Assembly: GCF_026008495.1 (NCBI RefSeq)
Contig: NZ_BQUN01000128.1
Location: 3,474-67,473 of the forward strand
DNA length: 64,000 nucleotides
Direction: 5' to 3'
DNA from: Streptomyces sp. A012304
Lineage (GTDB): Bacteria; Actinomycetota; Actinomycetes; Streptomycetales; Streptomycetaceae
In this document: positions 9,290 through 18,593 of the stretch, in pieces
Position numbering within the stretch: the stretch's first letter is position 1
Layout: each line of letters begins with the position of its first letter
Notes under the pieces: model-generated
Databases searched by the model: none
Told to the model about the DNA's origin: nothing
What the model saw: the letters and a program-made list of their open reading frames with translations, nothing else
Translations under genes and position numbers: made by a program

Positions 9290-9316
9290 GGGAATAGATC
9301 ACGGCAACCCCCGGTT
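9290..9316 (+). promoter_or_regulatory. SigR-type promoter of rpmE
   Basis: GGGAAT (9290-9295), exactly 18 bases, then GTT (9314-9316): a full match to the published SigR consensus for thiol-oxidative stress promoters. Ribosomal protein L31 is a known SigR target in S. coelicolor. Transcription would start near 9323, giving a leader of about 95 bases to the TTG start of rpmE. Confidence 0.85.
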
Positions 9317-9419
9317 TTGGGGGATGGCGCCAGTCCTGGCAGACTGGTACGTCGGCTCCGGTTCACGCTTCCGCATCCCGCGGCTGCGACCCGGCGCCCT
9401 CCCGAACCTAGGAGACACC

Positions 9420-9641
9420 TTGAAGCGCGACATCCACCCCACGTACGTCGAGACGCAGGTCAGCTGCACCTGCGGCGCGTCGTTCACCACCCGTAGCACG
9501 ATCGAGGCCGGCACCATCCGCGCCGACGTCTGCTCCGAGTGCCACCCGTTCTACACGGGCAAGCAGAAGATCCTCGACACCGGTGGCCGTGTGGCCCGCT
9601 TCGAGGCCCGCTTCGGCAAGGCCGCCGGCTCCAAGAAGTAG
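9420..9641 (+). CDS. rpmE: 50S ribosomal protein L31, zinc-binding form
   Basis: Large-subunit ribosomal protein of 73 residues. Four cysteines in CTC...CSEC arrangement (C16, C18, C37, C40) form the zinc site of the C+ type of L31, as opposed to the Zur-regulated Cys-less form. The start is TTG at 9420, decided by GGAG at 9411-9414 and by the typical L31 N-terminus KRDIHP; the first in-frame ATG at 9324 would add 32 unrelated residues. A thiol-rich zinc protein under a SigR promoter fits the known disulphide-stress response. Confidence 0.95.
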   Translation: MKRDIHPTYVETQVSCTCGASFTTRSTIEAGTIRADVCSECHPFYTGKQKILDTGGRVARFEARFGKAAGSKK

Positions 9642-9653
9642 CGAGCCCCACTT

Positions 9654-9704
9654 CGCCGGTCCACGGCCGCGCCCCTTCCCGGGCGCGCCGGGACCGGCGT
9701 TTTT
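9654..9704 (+). terminator. Terminator after rpmE
   Basis: CGCCGGTCC...GGACCGGCG (9 bp) with a nested GCGCCC...GGGCGC stem, followed by TTTTT. A classic intrinsic terminator between rpmE and prfA. Confidence 0.85.
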
Positions 9705-9749
9705 GGTCGCCCGCCCTTCCCTTTTTCGTTTGCAGTACAGGAGCCAGAG

Positions 9750-10823
<1,074 letters not shown>

Positions 10824-10873
10824 GAGGCGTACCCACGGAACGCGTACGACCCAGTACGACACGGAGGACTTGC

Positions 10874-11755
10874 GTGCAGCGATCATTTGGAGGGCGACCC
10901 CCGAGCCCCCGCAGCCTGCTGCTCGCTGAGGTAGCTCAGGCCACCCAGCGGCTGGCCGACGCCGGCGTGCCCTCGCCGCGCACCGACGCGGAGGAACTCG
11001 CCGCGTTCGTGCACGGCGTCAAGCGCGGCGAACTCCACTCCGTGCGGGACTCCGACTTCGACGCCCGGTACTGGGAGGTCATCGCCCGGCGCGAGCAGCG
11101 CGAGCCGCTCCAGCACATCACCGGGCGGGCCTACTTCCGCTACCTGGAGCTCCAGGTCGGCCCCGGCGTCTTCGTCCCCCGCCCGGAGACCGAGTCGGTG
11201 GTCGGGTGGGCCATAGACGCCGTACGCGCGATGGACGTCGTCGAACCCTGCATCGTCGACCTGTGCACCGGCTCCGGCGCGATCGCGCTCGCCCTCGCCC
11301 AGGAGGTCCCGCGCTCCCGCGTGCACGCCGTCGAGCTGTCCGAGGACGCCCTGGTGTGGACCCGTAAGAACATGCAGGGGTCCAGGGTCGACCTGCGCCA
11401 GGGCAACGCCCTGGACGCCTTCCCCGACCTCGACGGCCAGGTCGACCTCGTCATCTCCAACCCGCCGTACATCCCGCTCACCGAGTGGGAGTACGTCGCG
11501 CCCGAGGCACGGGACTACGACCCGAACATGGCGCTGTTCTCCGGCGAGGACGGCCTCGACCTCATCCGCGGCCTGGAACGGACCGCGCACCGGCTCCTGC
11601 GCCCGGGCGGTGTCGTCGTCGTCGAGCACGCCGACACCCAGGGCGGCCAGGTGCCGTGGATCTTCACCGAGGAGCGGGGCTGGGCCGACGCGGCCGACCA
11701 CCCCGACCTCAACAACCGCCCGCGCTTCGCGACCGCCCGCAGGGCGATGCCGTGA
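10874..11755 (+). CDS. prmC: Release factor glutamine methyltransferase
   Basis: S-adenosylmethionine-dependent enzyme that N5-methylates the Gln of the GGQ motif of release factors. 293 residues: N-terminal helical domain, then a class I methyltransferase fold with VDLCTGSGAIALALA (SAM binding, about residue 127) and the substrate motif NPPY in VISNPPYIPL (about residue 196). GTG start preceded by GGAGG. Immediately downstream of prfA, its substrate gene, and 55 bases upstream of tsaC. Confidence 0.95.
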   Translation: MQRSFGGRPPSPRSLLLAEVAQATQRLADAGVPSPRTDAEELAAFVHGVKRGELHSVRDSDFDARYWEVIARREQREPLQHITGRAYFRYLELQVGPGVFVPRPETESVVGWAIDAVRAMDVVEPCIVDLCTGSGAIALALAQEVPRSRVHAVELSEDALVWTRKNMQGSRVDLRQGNALDAFPDLDGQVDLVISNPPYIPLTEWEYVAPEARDYDPNMALFSGEDGLDLIRGLERTAHRLLRPGGVVVVEHADTQGGQVPWIFTEERGWADAADHPDLNNRPRFATARRAMP

Positions 11756-11810
11756 GCGCCGGCCCGACTTCTTCATCCGAGCAGTACGTGCACGAGGAGG
11801 CCCGCTAGAC

Positions 11811-12458
11811 ATGGCACGGCGATACGACACCAATGACGCCACCGACCGCGTGACCGGTCTGCGCGAGGCCGCGTCCGCCGTCCGCCGCGGGGAACTCGTG
11901 GTCCTGCCGACGGACACGGTGTACGGCATCGGCGCCGACGCGTTCTCCAAGGAGGCCGTGGGCGACCTGCTGGAGGCCAAGGGCCGGGGCCGCAACATGC
12001 CCACGCCCGTCCTCATCGGCTCGCCGAACACCCTGCACGGCCTGGTCACGGACTTCTCCGAGCTGGCCTGGGAGCTGGTCGACGCCTTCTGGCCGGGCGC
12101 GCTCACCCTGGTCGCCAAGCACCAGCCGTCCCTCCAGTGGGACCTGGGCGACACCCGCGGCACGGTCGCCGTCCGCATGCCCCTGCACCCGGTCGCCATC
12201 GAGCTGCTGACGGAGGTCGGCCCCATGGCCGTCTCCTCCGCCAACCTCACCGGCCACCCCGCGCCGGAGAACTGCGACTACGCCCAGGAGATGCTCGGCG
12301 ACTCCGTCTCCGTCTACCTCGACGGCGGTCCCACCCCCGGCAACGTCCCCTCCTCGATCGTCGACGTCAGCCGTGAGGTGCCGCTGCTGCTGCGTGAGGG
12401 CGCGATCTCCGCGGACGAGCTGCGGAAGGTCGTACCCGACCTCGAGGTGGCGAATTGA
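11811..12458 (+). CDS. tsaC: Threonylcarbamoyl-AMP synthase
   Basis: Sua5/YciO/YrdC family; makes threonylcarbamoyl-AMP for the t6A37 tRNA modification. 215 residues, a single YrdC domain without the Sua5 C-terminal domain. The signature LPTDTVYGIGADA (about residues 30-42) and GRGRNMPTPVLIGS (nucleotide/bicarbonate binding) are clear. ATG at 11811 with GAGGAGG upstream. The last bases overlap the TTG start of the next gene (TTGA), so translation is probably coupled. Confidence 0.93.
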   Translation: MARRYDTNDATDRVTGLREAASAVRRGELVVLPTDTVYGIGADAFSKEAVGDLLEAKGRGRNMPTPVLIGSPNTLHGLVTDFSELAWELVDAFWPGALTLVAKHQPSLQWDLGDTRGTVAVRMPLHPVAIELLTEVGPMAVSSANLTGHPAPENCDYAQEMLGDSVSVYLDGGPTPGNVPSSIVDVSREVPLLLREGAISADELRKVVPDLEVAN

Positions 12459-13132
12459 CAGCCCCTGACGCGGGGCGCGGCATAGGCAACGGGGTACGTG
12501 CCGCGGAGGAGACCACGACATTCGGGTTTCCGCGCGACTCCTTCCGCATCCTGCACGTCAGCACCGGCAACGTCTGCCGCTCGCCCATCACCGAGCGGCT
12601 GACCCGGCATTTCGTGTCGCAGCGGCTCGGGGTGCTGGGCGGCGGGCTGATCGTGGAGAGCGCGGGCACCTGGGGCCACGAGGGCGCGCCCATGGAGGCC
12701 AACGCGGAGACCGTGCTGGCCGACTTCGGCGCGGACGCCTCCGGCTTCACCGGGCGTGAACTCCTCGACGAGCACGTCATCCGGGCCGACCTGGTGCTGA
12801 CCGCCACCCGCGACCACCGCGCCCAGGTCATCTCCATGGGCCATTCGGCGGGCCTGCGCACCTTCACGCTGAAGGAGTTCACCCGCCTGGTCAACGCGAT
12901 AGATCCGGCCACCCTGCCCCCGCTGGAGGACGGCGTGGTCATGCGCGCCCGCGCCCTGGTGCGCGCGGCGGCGGCTCTACGCGGGTGGCTCCTGGCGCCC
13001 ACGGCGGAGGCGGACGAGGTCTACGACCCCTACGGCGCGCCGCTGACGTTCTTCCGGTCCATCGGGGACGAGATACACGAGGCGCTGGATCCCGTGGTCA
13101 CGGCGCTGACGGGCGTGCCGGCGCGGATGTAG
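12455..13132 (+). CDS. Low-molecular-weight phosphatase homologue lacking the catalytic Cys
   Basis: The 225-residue protein has the LMW tyrosine phosphatase fold signature, but the P-loop reads HVSTGNVCRSP where active enzymes have VCxGNxCRSP. The nucleophile position of CX5R is Ser36; the second Cys (C41), Arg (R42) and the general-acid motif DP (D191-P192 in VYDPYG) are kept. About 50 residues are inserted before the DP loop (about 140-185) compared with the usual 150-160 residue enzymes. It starts with TTG overlapping the tsaC stop. Annotated in relatives as a phosphatase; I think it is either inactive or binds phosphate or phosphoprotein without turnover. It lies between tsaC and the SHMT paralogue. 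Confidence 0.75.
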   Translation: MTAPDAGRGIGNGVRAAEETTTFGFPRDSFRILHVSTGNVCRSPITERLTRHFVSQRLGVLGGGLIVESAGTWGHEGAPMEANAETVLADFGADASGFTGRELLDEHVIRADLVLTATRDHRAQVISMGHSAGLRTFTLKEFTRLVNAIDPATLPPLEDGVVMRARALVRAAAALRGWLLAPTAEADEVYDPYGAPLTFFRSIGDEIHEALDPVVTALTGVPARM

Positions 13133-13208
13133 GCACGGCGGTCGCGGGCGCGGGGGCCGTCCCCGGCCTACATTGGACGTACGTCACCGTCGAGGCCCGG
13201 AGCCCGTC

Positions 13209-14447
13209 ATGTCGCTCGCCCATGCCCTGGAGGCCGACGTCCTGCGCCGGCAGGATCCGCAGCTCGCCGAGATCCTGCTCGGGGAGCGGGAGCGGCAGGC
13301 GTCGACGTTGCAGCTGATCGCCGCGGAGAACTTCACCTCGCCGGCCGTGCTCGCGGCGCTCGGCTCGCCGCTCGCCAACAAGTACGCGGAAGGCTATCCG
13401 GGCGCCCGCCACCACGGCGGCTGCGAGATCGTCGATGTCGCCGAGCGGCTGGCGGTGGACCGGGCGAAGGCCCTGTTCGGCGCGGAGCACGCCAATGTGC
13501 AGGCGCACTCCGGCTCGTCGGCGGTCCTCGCGGCGTACGCGGCGCTGCTGCGCCCCGGCGACACCGTCCTCGCGCTCGGTCTGCCCTACGGCGGCCATCT
13601 CACGCACGGCTCGCCCGCGAACTTCTCCGGCCGCTGGTTCGACTTCGTGCCCTACGGCGTGGACGCCGAGACCGGGCTCATCGACCACACGCAGGTGCGC
13701 ACGCTGGCCCGCGCCCACCGGCCCAAGGCGATCGTGTGCGGGTCCACCGCCTACCCGCGCCATCTGGACCACGCGTTCTTCCGGGAGGTGGCCGACGAGG
13801 TCGGCGCCTATCTGATCGCGGACGCCGCCCACCCCATCGGACTGGTCGCCGGAAAGGCGGCGCCCTCCCCGGTGCCGTACGCCGACATCGTGTGCGCCAC
13901 CACGCACAAGGTGCTGCGCGGGCCGCGCGGCGGGATGATCCTGTGCGGCGGTGAGCTGGCCGAGCGGGTGGACCGGGCAGTCTTCCCGTTCACGCAGGGC
14001 GGCGCGCAGATGCACACCATCGCCGCGAAGGCGGTCGCGTTCGGCGAGGCGGCAACACCGGCGTTCTCCGCGTACGCCCATCAGGTGGTCGCCAATGCCA
14101 GGGTTCTCGCCGCCGCCCTGGAGGCGGAGGGGCTGGTCGTCACCACCGGCGGCACCGACACCCACCTCATCACCGCCGACCCGGCGCCGCTCGGCGTCGA
14201 CGGACGCACCGCGCGCGGCCGGCTGGCGGCGGCGGGCATGGTGCTGGACTGCTGCCCGCTGCCGCACACCGACGTCCGCGGGCTGCGACTGGGCACGGCC
14301 GCGGTGACCACGCAGGGGATGGGGGAGGCGGAGATGCCCCGCATCGCCAAGCTGCTGGCGGGGGCGCTGCGGGAGGAGTCCGACACCAGGCTGACCCGGG
14401 AGGACGTGCGCGAACTGGTCGGCGCGTTTCCGCCCTATCCCCGCTGA
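13209..14447 (+). CDS. Serine hydroxymethyltransferase-like PLP enzyme
   Basis: Fold type I PLP enzyme of 412 residues, clearly SHMT family: QLIAAENFTS, KYAEGYPGARHHGGCE, HSGSSA, GGHLTHGSP, DAAHPIGLVAGK and the PLP lysine K234 in ATTHKVLRGPRGG. It differs from housekeeping GlyA: the catalytic YY of RYYGG is HH, and HGGHLTH is YGGHLTH. It may therefore be an accessory aldolase or hydroxymethyltransferase rather than the main glycine/one-carbon enzyme, which Streptomyces encode elsewhere. ATG at 13209 with a poor ribosome site (GGAGC). Confidence 0.82.
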   Translation: MSLAHALEADVLRRQDPQLAEILLGERERQASTLQLIAAENFTSPAVLAALGSPLANKYAEGYPGARHHGGCEIVDVAERLAVDRAKALFGAEHANVQAHSGSSAVLAAYAALLRPGDTVLALGLPYGGHLTHGSPANFSGRWFDFVPYGVDAETGLIDHTQVRTLARAHRPKAIVCGSTAYPRHLDHAFFREVADEVGAYLIADAAHPIGLVAGKAAPSPVPYADIVCATTHKVLRGPRGGMILCGGELAERVDRAVFPFTQGGAQMHTIAAKAVAFGEAATPAFSAYAHQVVANARVLAAALEAEGLVVTTGGTDTHLITADPAPLGVDGRTARGRLAAAGMVLDCCPLPHTDVRGLRLGTAAVTTQGMGEAEMPRIAKLLAGALREESDTRLTREDVRELVGAFPPYPR

Positions 14448-14576
14448 ACCGGGGTAGGCGCGCACCCGTACACAGCCACGCGTGCAACCATCATGGCTAC
14501 CCGGATGTCCCCATCCATATGCGGCCATCGCTAGGGTGTGGGGCTGAGATGGCCAGCGAGAACTGTGGGGAAGCCT

Positions 14577-15908
14577 GTGCGTGAATACCTGCTGACGCTC
14601 TGCATCACGGCCGCGGTGACGTATCTGCTGACAGGGCCGGTACGGAAGTTCGCGATCGTGGCCGGGGCGATGCCGGAGATCCGGGCACGTGACGTGCACC
14701 GGGAACCCACTCCACGGCTCGGCGGGATCGCGATGTTCTTCGGCCTGTGCGCGGGCCTGCTGGTCGCCGACCATCTCACCAACCTCAACCAGGTCTTCGA
14801 GAAGTCGAACGAGCCGCGTGCGCTGCTCTCCGGGGCGGCGCTGATCTGGCTGATCGGCGTCCTGGACGACAAGTTCGAGATCGACGCCCTGATCAAGCTG
14901 GGCGGCCAGATGATCGCCGCCGGTGTGATGGTCATGCAGGGTCTGACGATCCTGTGGCTGCCCATCCCGAGCGTCGGCACGGTCGCGCTGACCCAGTGGC
15001 AGGGCACGCTGCTGACGGTGGCGCTGGTCGTCATCACCATCAACGCGGTCAACTTCGTCGACGGCCTCGACGGCCTGGCCGCCGGCATGGTGTGCATCGC
15101 CTCGGCGGCGTTCTTCATGTACGGCTACCGCATCTGGTATTCGTACGGCATCGAGGCCGCCGCCCCGGCGACGCTGTTCGCGGCGATCCTGATGGGCATG
15201 TGCCTGGGCTTCCTGCCGCACAACATGCACCCCGCGCGGATCTTCATGGGCGACTCCGGCTCGATGCTGATCGGGCTGGTGCTGGCCGCGGGCGCGATCT
15301 CGATCACCGGCCAGGTCGACCCGGACAGGCTGAACCTGTTCTCCGGTTCGGAGCGGAGCACCGTCCACCAGATGGTGCCCGCCTACATCCCGCTGCTGCT
15401 GCCGTTGACGATCATCGCGGTGCCGGCCGCCGACCTGATCCTGGCGATCGTGCGCCGCACCTGGCGCGGCCAGTCGCCGTTCGCCGCGGACCGCGGGCAC
15501 CTGCACCACCGGCTGCTGGAGATCGGCCACTCGCACAGCCGCTCGGTGATGATCATGTACTTCTGGTCGGCGCTGATCGGCTTCGGTGCGCTGGCCTACT
15601 CCGTCAACAACGCCTCCATGTGGATCGTCCTGGCTTTCGTGGTCCTCAGCGCGATCGGCCTGGTGCTGCTCCTGCTGCCGCGTTTCACGCCGCGCGCCCC
15701 GCGCTGGGCCGAGGCCTTCGTGCCGCCGCGCTACCGCCGCCGCAGGGTCGCGCCGGAGCCGGCGTCCGCCGCGGCCGGGGAACGGTCGGGGGAGCACCCC
15801 GAAGCGCAGACCGGCGAACAGACCGAGGCCCGTACCCCTGTGGCGGTCGGTGTCTCCGGGGTCAACGGGGCGACCGCGGTCGGCCCCCGTTCGCGTGCGG
15901 CAAGGTAA
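14577..15908 (+). CDS. wecA: UDP-GlcNAc:undecaprenyl-phosphate GlcNAc-1-phosphate transferase
   Basis: Multi-pass membrane enzyme that loads a sugar phosphate onto undecaprenyl phosphate, the first step of teichoic-acid-like or other wall polymers. About ten hydrophobic segments are seen over 443 residues, with the family motifs REPTPRLGGIAM, LDDKFEIDAL, NFVDGLDGLAAG (catalytic Asp) and MGDSGSMLIG, plus the HxHHRLL loop (HLHHRLLEIG). The C-terminal 70 residues are a hydrophilic, variable tail. I chose GTG at 14577 (GGGGAAG upstream); an in-frame GTG at 14538 is possible. MraY is a relative, but the HLHHRLL motif and context favour WecA/TagO. Confidence 0.88.
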   Translation: MREYLLTLCITAAVTYLLTGPVRKFAIVAGAMPEIRARDVHREPTPRLGGIAMFFGLCAGLLVADHLTNLNQVFEKSNEPRALLSGAALIWLIGVLDDKFEIDALIKLGGQMIAAGVMVMQGLTILWLPIPSVGTVALTQWQGTLLTVALVVITINAVNFVDGLDGLAAGMVCIASAAFFMYGYRIWYSYGIEAAAPATLFAAILMGMCLGFLPHNMHPARIFMGDSGSMLIGLVLAAGAISITGQVDPDRLNLFSGSERSTVHQMVPAYIPLLLPLTIIAVPAADLILAIVRRTWRGQSPFAADRGHLHHRLLEIGHSHSRSVMIMYFWSALIGFGALAYSVNNASMWIVLAFVVLSAIGLVLLLLPRFTPRAPRWAEAFVPPRYRRRRVAPEPASAAAGERSGEHPEAQTGEQTEARTPVAVGVSGVNGATAVGPRSRAAR

Positions 15909-16209
15909 GAATCTGACGAGAGCATTGCCAAGTCGTGGGGAAACGCCCGAGGGGCAAAGCGGCCCAATACCAGACAACCGGGCGCTGTTTCTGCACAGAC
16001 GCGCACTGTCACTCTCATGTGTGACAGCTGGCACACCCACCAGGTAAAGACCTCATCAAATAGTTTGTGATACCGTTCACGAGAACCCCGGATGGAACCG
16101 AAGGACCGTAGTGCGACGGTCCATTGGTGTGAGGTCTTCACCCCCTCGGACCGGGACTACGCTCGTCCATGACGACACCCCTGCCCCCTGTGAAAGCGGA
16201 GTTGCCGCC
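15909..16209 (+). other. Intergenic leader of the ATP synthase operon
   Basis: This stretch of 301 bases has no gene. A patch of lower GC (about 16045-16085) is the likeliest promoter site for atpI. I found no convincing -35/-10 pair or strong hairpin. Confidence 0.4.
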
Positions 16210-16647
16210 ATGCCGTCCAATGACGTCCGGAACCTTGTGCAGATCGCTGTGCCCACAGCGGCTGTCGGCGTGGTCGCGGTCGCCGTGAGCGGTGTGGTCG
16301 CCGGGGGCAAGGGCGCGATCGGCGGGGCCGTCGGCACCCTGGTCGCCATCCTCTTCATGGGGATCGGTCTGTATGTACTCCAGTGGACGGCAAAAACGCT
16401 CCCGCAGTTGTTCCAGGCCATGGGCCTGATGCTCTATGTCGCCCAGCTCCTGCTGCTCATGATCTTCGTGGCCCTCTTCAAGGACACGTCTCTTTTCAAC
16501 CCCAAGGCGTTCGCGATCTCTCTCGTCGTCGCGACCGTCGTGTGGATGGCCGCGCAGGCCCGCGCACATATGAAGGCGAAGATCTTCTATGTCGACCCGG
16601 CCTCCGAGAAGAGCGACAAGTCCGAGAAGTCGGGGTCCTCGTCGTGA
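16210..16647 (+). CDS. atpI: ATP synthase protein I
   Basis: Small membrane protein encoded before the ATP synthase structural genes, implicated in c-ring assembly or Mg2+ supply in other bacteria. 145 residues with four hydrophobic segments and a Ser/Lys/Glu-rich hydrophilic C-terminus (about 130-145). ATG at 16210 fits the start of the first hydrophobic domain; an in-frame start at 16111 would add 33 charged residues. The gap of 225 bases to atpB is the largest in the operon and may hold a second promoter. Confidence 0.82.
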   Translation: MPSNDVRNLVQIAVPTAAVGVVAVAVSGVVAGGKGAIGGAVGTLVAILFMGIGLYVLQWTAKTLPQLFQAMGLMLYVAQLLLLMIFVALFKDTSLFNPKAFAISLVVATVVWMAAQARAHMKAKIFYVDPASEKSDKSEKSGSSS

Positions 16648-16872
16648 GAGGTAGGGCCGGGATAAAGACGGGGGAGAACTCCTGCTATCGTCCGGTGCCA
16701 ACTGCGGCATCGCGGGCGCGGGCATCTGAGCTGACGCCTGCTCAATCGCGAGGCTCGATGCCCCCCAGCCGCCCCCACATCCGAAACACCAGTCCGGTGC
16801 CGATCCGCGGCTGCGCGCCGCGCCGACACAACGAGGTTGCCGTACCCATGCGTCACGCCGAAGGAGCCCGTG

Positions 16873-17691
16873 GTGAGTGCTGACCAGACCCAGCTCGCCT
16901 TTGACTGGAGCTGTCGGATCATGTCCGACAACGGCTGTGGCTTCCCGGCTCCCGGCCTGCACTCGTTCCTCTTCAAGCCGATCGGCCACGTCGGCGGGTT
17001 CGAGTTCAACAAGGTGATGCTGCTCGCCATCATCACCACCCTGCTGGTCGTCAGCTTCTTCTGGGCGGCCTTCGGCAAGGCCAAGGTCGTCCCGGGCAAG
17101 CTCCAGATGATCGGCGAGGCCGGCTACGACTTCGTACGCCGCGGCATCGTCTACGAGACCCTCGGCAAGCGTGAGGGCGAGAAGTACGTCCCGCTCATGG
17201 TCTCGCTGTTCTTCTTCATCTGGATCATGAACATCTGGTCCGTGATCCCGCTGGCGCAGTTCCCGGTCTCCTCGATCATCGCCTTCCCGGCGGTGCTGGC
17301 GGCCATCGTCTACGTCGTCTGGGTCTCGCTGACCTTCAAGCGGCACGGGTTCGTCGGGTTCTTCAAGAACATCACCGGCTACGACAAGTCGCTCGGCCCG
17401 GTGCTGCCGCTCGTGATGGTCATCGAGTTCTTCTCGAACCTGCTCGTCCGGCCGTTCACGCACGCGGTGCGACTCTTCGCCAACATGTTCGCCGGCCACC
17501 TGATGCTGGTCATGTTCACCGTCGCCTCCTGGTACCTGCTGAACAGCTGGATGGTCCCGGCGGCCGGCATCTCCTTCATCATGACGATCGCCATGATCGG
17601 CTTCGAGCTTTTCGTGCAGGCCGTCCAGGCCTACGTCTTCGTGCTCCTCGCCTGCACGTACATCCAGGGCGCTCTCGCCGAGCACCACTGA
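16873..17691 (+). CDS. atpB: ATP synthase subunit a (Fo)
   Basis: Proton channel subunit that works against the c-ring. 272 residues, five to six membrane segments. The essential Arg is in HAVRLFANMFAGHL (about residue 198), and the last helix contains the conserved FELFVQAVQAYVF. The start is one of two adjacent GTGs (16870 or 16873) seven bases after AAGGAG; the ORF extends upstream to 16837. Confidence 0.95.
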   Translation: MSADQTQLAFDWSCRIMSDNGCGFPAPGLHSFLFKPIGHVGGFEFNKVMLLAIITTLLVVSFFWAAFGKAKVVPGKLQMIGEAGYDFVRRGIVYETLGKREGEKYVPLMVSLFFFIWIMNIWSVIPLAQFPVSSIIAFPAVLAAIVYVVWVSLTFKRHGFVGFFKNITGYDKSLGPVLPLVMVIEFFSNLLVRPFTHAVRLFANMFAGHLMLVMFTVASWYLLNSWMVPAAGISFIMTIAMIGFELFVQAVQAYVFVLLACTYIQGALAEHH

Positions 17692-17768
17692 GCCACCCTG
17701 CCCCACAAGTCCCAAGAACGTCCGGTGGCCAACCCCCGCCGGTCCGTGAAAGAGAAGGAAGAATCAGC

Positions 17769-18005
17769 ATGGCTGCCACTGAGACCCTCGCCGCTGTCTC
17801 CGGTTCGCTCGGCTCCATCGGCTACGGCCTCTCCGCCATCGGCCCCGGCATCGGCGTCGGCATCATCTTCGGCAACGGCACCCAGGCCCTGGCCCGTCAG
17901 CCCGAGGCCGCCGGCCTGATCCGCGCCAACCAGATCCTGGGCTTCGCCTTCTGCGAGGCGCTCGCCCTCATCGGCATCGTCATGCCGTTCGTGTTCGGTC
18001 AGTAA
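17769..18005 (+). CDS. atpE: ATP synthase subunit c (Fo)
   Basis: The 78-residue hairpin protein of the rotating ring. Helix 1 is Gly-rich (GIGVGIIFG), the polar loop is RQPE (43-46), and the proton-binding carboxylate is Glu63 in FCEALALIG. Having Glu rather than Asp, and no Na+-binding residue set, fits a proton-driven enzyme. ATG with GAAGGAAG upstream. Confidence 0.97.
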   Translation: MAATETLAAVSGSLGSIGYGLSAIGPGIGVGIIFGNGTQALARQPEAAGLIRANQILGFAFCEALALIGIVMPFVFGQ

Positions 18006-18044
18006 TTCCCTACTCACCGACACGTTTCGACGAAAGGCACTGAT

Positions 18045-18593
18045 GTGATCGCCAACCTGGTACAGCTGGCGGCTACGGAGGAGCAGAACCCCCTTCTGCC
18101 CCCCGGCCCCGAGCTGCTCGTCGGCACCATCGCCTTCGCCATCGTGTTCTTCTTCTTCTGGAAGAAGCTGCTTCCGAACATCAACAAGGTTCTGGAGGAG
18201 CGCCGCGCGGCGATCGAAGGCGGTATCGAAGAGGCCGACGCCATGAAGGTGGAGGCCCAGAGCGTCCTTGAGCAGTACAAGGCTCAGCTCGCCGAGGCCC
18301 GGCACGAAGCCGCGCGTCTGCGCCAGGAGGCGCAGGAGCAGGGCGCCGCGCTCATCGCCGAGATGCGCGCGGAAGGCCAGCGGCAGCGCGAGGAGATCGT
18401 CGCCGCGGGCCACACCCAGATCGAGGCCGACCGCAAGGCCGCCGCGTCCGCGCTGCGCCAGGACGTCGGCAAGCTCGCCACCGAACTGGCCGGCAAGCTC
18501 GTCGGTGAGTCCCTCGAGGACCACGCCCGGCAGAGCCGCGTCATCGACCGCTTCCTCGACGAGCTCGAGGAGAAGGCCGAGGCGGCTCGATGA
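18045..18593 (+). CDS. atpF: ATP synthase subunit b (Fo)
   Basis: Peripheral stalk subunit: one N-terminal membrane helix (about 23-45, with VFFFFWKKLLP) followed by a long Ala/Glu/Arg-rich amphipathic helix to residue 182. GTG at 18045 follows GAAAGG. The stop overlaps the atpH start (ATGA), so translation is coupled. Confidence 0.95.
   Translation: MIANLVQLAATEEQNPLLPPGPELLVGTIAFAIVFFFFWKKLLPNINKVLEERRAAIEGGIEEADAMKVEAQSVLEQYKAQLAEARHEAARLRQEAQEQGAALIAEMRAEGQRQREEIVAAGHTQIEADRKAAASALRQDVGKLATELAGKLVGESLEDHARQSRVIDRFLDELEEKAEAAR

Noticed and set aside
13098..16040. Minus-strand open frame of 980 codons across the SHMT and WecA genes
   Set aside because: The translation is His/Asp/Arg/Gln-rich and without domains; the plus strand has strong conserved proteins.
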